Positions 18,881-22,806 of a stretch of DNA of 22,806 bases are shown here, piece after piece (position 1 is the stretch's first letter; every line of letters starts with the position of its first letter). Origin of the DNA: Pleurobrachia bachei (Eukaryota > Ctenophora > Tentaculata > Cydippida > Pleurobrachiidae); NCBI GenBank assembly GCA_000695325.1, contig AVPN01000043.1, positions 61,114 to 83,919 of the forward strand, read 5' to 3'. The position numbers were made by a program, and so were the translations under genes. The notes under the pieces are model-generated. The model did no database searches. It was not told the DNA's origin and saw only the letters and a list, made by a program, of their open reading frames with translations.

Positions 18881-19249
18881 CTAGGACTCCTCGCTTGATA
18901 AAATAGGAACTCGAGAGTAGAACAATGACAATTTAGCCCCACTTTCCATCAATCTTAGACTCTCAAAATAACGCGATAATGAATCATATGAAGTACAGTA
19001 GAGCCCACAAAACTCATCGTGGAGCGCTGTTTTATTGTGACTTGTAGGTAGCACATTAGCGTGCTCTATCCTGTGATATGAGTCTCTGATAGCATTGCAG
19101 TGTCCAGTTATCTTAACAGGGCAATCAGTTCCTGGTGGTGCAACTTCGATAGTTATTATTACTTTCGCGTGGACTGGATCGGTTGAGGATGCCCGGGCAA
19201 TGTCCTCCAGGATCTCATCTACTGATATTACCACCTCCTTGGCTGACAT
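18881..19249 (-). CDS. small unrecognised protein (122 residues)
   Basis: This single-exon frame begins MSAKEVVISVDEILEDIARA and ends PILSSEES. It includes beta-rich VHAKVIITIEVAPPG and a region with several Cys (DCPVKITGHC, then FCGLYCTSYDS). No signal peptide or membrane segment is visible, and I do not recognise the family. It starts at a pair of CRE octamers and lies 183 bases upstream of the ETFA ATG on the same strand. Position 19197 inside its 5' part is the boundary of the tandem unit, so the frame could be a chimera made by the duplication. Frame conservation in the second unit (same peptide, as far as visible) argues that it is real. Confidence 0.6.
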   Translation of the reverse strand: MSAKEVVISVDEILEDIARASSTDPVHAKVIITIEVAPPGTDCPVKITGHCNAIRDSYHRIEHANVLPTSHNKTALHDEFCGLYCTSYDSLSRYFESLRLMESGAKLSLFYSRVPILSSEES

Positions 19250-19273
19250 GACGTCATAGGTATAGTGACGTCA
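19249..19273. promoter_or_regulatory. pair of CRE octamers, second unit
   Basis: TGACGTCA occurs at 19249-19256 and 19266-19273 with the same 17-base spacing as in the first unit, at the ATG of the 122-residue frame. Confidence 0.5.
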
Positions 19274-19440
19274 CACAGGTTGCCATGGGAACTAGTTACA
19301 TCTGTAGAGAGGAGTAAAGGATGAAGGGATGCAGTGGTATTCGATCAGCTGGGTATAAACAAGGTCGAGTTTAAGAAAAACAAGGCTGTTCTTAATAAAA
19401 ATGGAGTGCTAAATATACAGGAAATATAAAACATATCATA

Positions 19441-20571
19441 TCATGTACAAAAGTGGTTATAATTATTTACAATATCGTTACACGTCTGAAAAGCAGCTAT
19501 ACAATCCTCCCTCCCAGTCCCGTGTTTCTCAAACCAGTGAAGATATGCTCCTGCATGGTACTTCAACATTGCATTATCACACTCTGTCACAACACTATTA
19601 CACACACTACTACAGTTTAGTATAAAACTACTTGCTGTCACCATCTGCTGTTTGTTAGACCCACTCCAGAAATCAACTGGAAATGTATTCCAGGGTGTGA
19701 AGTTACATGCCTTCTTGATCTTACTCTCACCCCTCTCATCTAGGAGCTGGGATGACGTGTTGTAAGTGCAGAAGATCCCTCCCAAGGACCGATATTTTCC
19801 AAATCCAGTCCTTTGTTTCACAGCTCTCACAGTTTTATCAACCATCTCCGAACTACTCCTCACCCCTCCAACTCCGCCCACAGTACACAACTTCACGGCC
19901 GGTATAGCTGCCACACTCTTGACCACCTCCCACAGTGCCTGACGGTGGGGGACCTGTTTATTATCACCCAGCAACACCTGGAGGTTAGCTGATATCTTCC
20001 TGTTTAGTTGGGGCATGTTAGCTGCTCCTCCCACCTCTTCAGACACCACAGAGTTCTCCACCAGCACCACTAGATCAGAGTGCTCCTGAAGGTGGTGGAG
20101 ACAGAGGAGGGTGTTGTAACTCTGAACTGGGTTCTCCCCTGACCGAAATGGCAGGATGGAAACATTGCACAGGAACATGCCAGGGTATGCTGTCTTTAGT
20201 TCCCGGGTTAGGGTCGACCCAAACCCGCTACCCGTCCCCCCGGCCAGACTATGAACAAGAAGGAACCCCACACAGCAATCCGTTCGTTCTAACTGCTTCT
20301 CCACCAAACCCAACACTTCAGGAAGTGATTTAGCGGCAGTTTCAGCCCCCTTTGCATAGCAACCACCACACCCCGCCACATCGGAGTAGAGGTGAACTGC
20401 AGATTGGGCTACCAGACCCTTTCTGTATCGCCGGATAACTTTCATCTCGGTGTCTACAAAGATAGCATGGGTCGTTCCATCATAGCACTCCATACAGGGT
20501 GGTCTAGTGGAGAGGATATCCAACCCCAGGGTCACCCCGCACTGCCCAATGAAGATGCCAATACATGCCAT
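19441..20571 (-). CDS. TUBD1: delta-tubulin-like protein, copy 2
   Basis: This frame has the same length (376 residues), start context and motifs as copy 1. I count about a dozen amino-acid differences, mostly conservative (for example ATRPPG/STRPPC, LIVH/LLVH, NKKIAAN/NRKISAN, CNDLV/CNDIV). The many silent differences, with an undamaged frame, indicate that both sequences are or recently were under coding constraint. That fits two alleles or two functional paralogues. Confidence 0.78.
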   Translation of the reverse strand: MACIGIFIGQCGVTLGLDILSTRPPCMECYDGTTHAIFVDTEMKVIRRYRKGLVAQSAVHLYSDVAGCGGCYAKGAETAAKSLPEVLGLVEKQLERTDCCVGFLLVHSLAGGTGSGFGSTLTRELKTAYPGMFLCNVSILPFRSGENPVQSYNTLLCLHHLQEHSDLVVLVENSVVSEEVGGAANMPQLNRKISANLQVLLGDNKQVPHRQALWEVVKSVAAIPAVKLCTVGGVGGVRSSSEMVDKTVRAVKQRTGFGKYRSLGGIFCTYNTSSQLLDERGESKIKKACNFTPWNTFPVDFWSGSNKQQMVTASSFILNCSSVCNSVVTECDNAMLKYHAGAYLHWFEKHGTGREDCIAAFQTCNDIVNNYNHFCT

Positions 20572-20858
20572 GTACCCTGGGGAAAACAGGAAAACGCTGA
20601 TTTGGGGTGTTTTTAAAAATTGACACATTTGATATCTAGCTCACTTTAAAATTAGCGCCAATTTGGCACACTAACATTATAATGTAGCTCAGTTGAATAT
20701 AGAAAACACACAGAATCTCGCACACAAAAACTTCATGATATAATAATTTACAGGGGGCCACGGTTAGTGTGTGTGAAAACAACAGAGGGCCACGGGGTAT
20801 GTTATAACACACTATTCTTGAATACAAACATTGTCATCTCTCTGATATATATATCTGT

Positions 20859-22331
<1,473 letters not shown>

Positions 22332-22514
22332 AGCTAGGGAAGGGGTTGTTTTGTTTAAACTAGGAGGGTCGAACAAGGCTAGGAAAGGGGTGGAAATATT
22401 TGGAAGTGGTCATATAAAAACATATCAATAAAGTGAAGTTGTTGTGTGTGACTAAAAACTGAACAAATATAAAAACTATTTACAATCCCCTCTGTATTAC
22501 AAGATTTATCGGAA

Positions 22515-22806
22515 CTAGGACTCCTCGCTTGATAAAATAGGAACTCGAGAGTAGAACAATGACAATTTAGCCCCACTTTCCATCAATCTTAGACTCTCAA
22601 AATAACGCGATAATGAATCATATGAAGTACAGTAGAGCCCACAAAACTCATCGTGGAGCGCTGTTTTATTGTGACTTGTAGGTAGCACATTAGCGTGCTC
22701 TATCCTGTGATATGAGTCTCTGATAGCATTGCAGTGTCCAGTTATCTTAACAGGGCAATCAGTTCCTGGTGGTGCAACTTCGATAGTTATTATTACTTTC
22801 GCGTGG
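22515..22806 (-). CDS. small unrecognised protein, second copy (5' end beyond the window)
   Basis: This is the same frame as 18881-19249, from the stop at 22515-22517 back to the codons for VHAK at the window edge. No difference from the first copy is visible in the shared part. The start and the duplication boundary lie outside the window. Confidence 0.65.
   Translation of the reverse strand, partial: HAKVIITIEVAPPGTDCPVKITGHCNAIRDSYHRIEHANVLPTSHNKTALHDEFCGLYCTSYDSLSRYFESLRLMESGAKLSLFYSRVPILSSEES

Overview
This window is eukaryotic nuclear DNA, most likely from an early-branching, gene-dense animal such as a sponge; that taxonomic guess is inference. The support is short GT-AG introns (about 50-300 bases), intergenic spacers of 0.2-0.6 kb, and orthologues of animal housekeeping genes: translation factor eIF4B, NSL-complex subunit KANSL3, the Golgi membrane protein UNC50, the cap-methyltransferase activator RAMAC, delta-tubulin, and electron transfer flavoprotein alpha (ETFA). 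All of these are on the minus strand, so they are read from right to left. Only a partial unknown gene at the left edge (1-733) is on the plus strand. Exon coordinates were built by hand from splice sites and reading-frame phase.

Layout, left to right: 3' end of an unknown plus-strand gene (to 733); eIF4B (1069-5081), whose exons 3-7 are present twice while exons 1-2 occur once; KANSL3 (5399-9288), whose last exons are also present twice, with a stray piece of eIF4B exon 1 between the copies; the C-terminal half of UNC50 (9826-10147); a 932-base run of N (10148-11079); a second copy of the KANSL3 5' exons (11256-12547); complete UNC50 (13210-13968); RAMAC (14171-14656); an orphan coiled-coil exon (14878-15014); then a roughly 4.1 kb unit of delta-tubulin, ETFA and a small unknown 122-codon gene, present twice (15066-19196 and 19197 to the window end).

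Four stretches therefore appear as tandem pairs. The copies carry scattered SNPs and intron indels, but coding frames are mostly preserved. The pattern fits two haplotypes of a highly polymorphic diploid placed end to end by the assembler, although true tandem duplication cannot be excluded without reads.

The most striking observation is in exon 3 of the first ETFA copy. Bases 17912-17961 are the exact base-by-base complement, in the SAME direction (not the reverse complement), of the matching 50 bases of the second copy (21561-21610), 50 of 50. The flanks are colinear and normal. No known DNA rearrangement produces an unreversed complement, and the block puts two in-frame stops into an otherwise intact exon. 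The second ETFA copy has a different lesion, a 14-base deletion that shifts the frame, so neither copy as written encodes a full ETFA protein.
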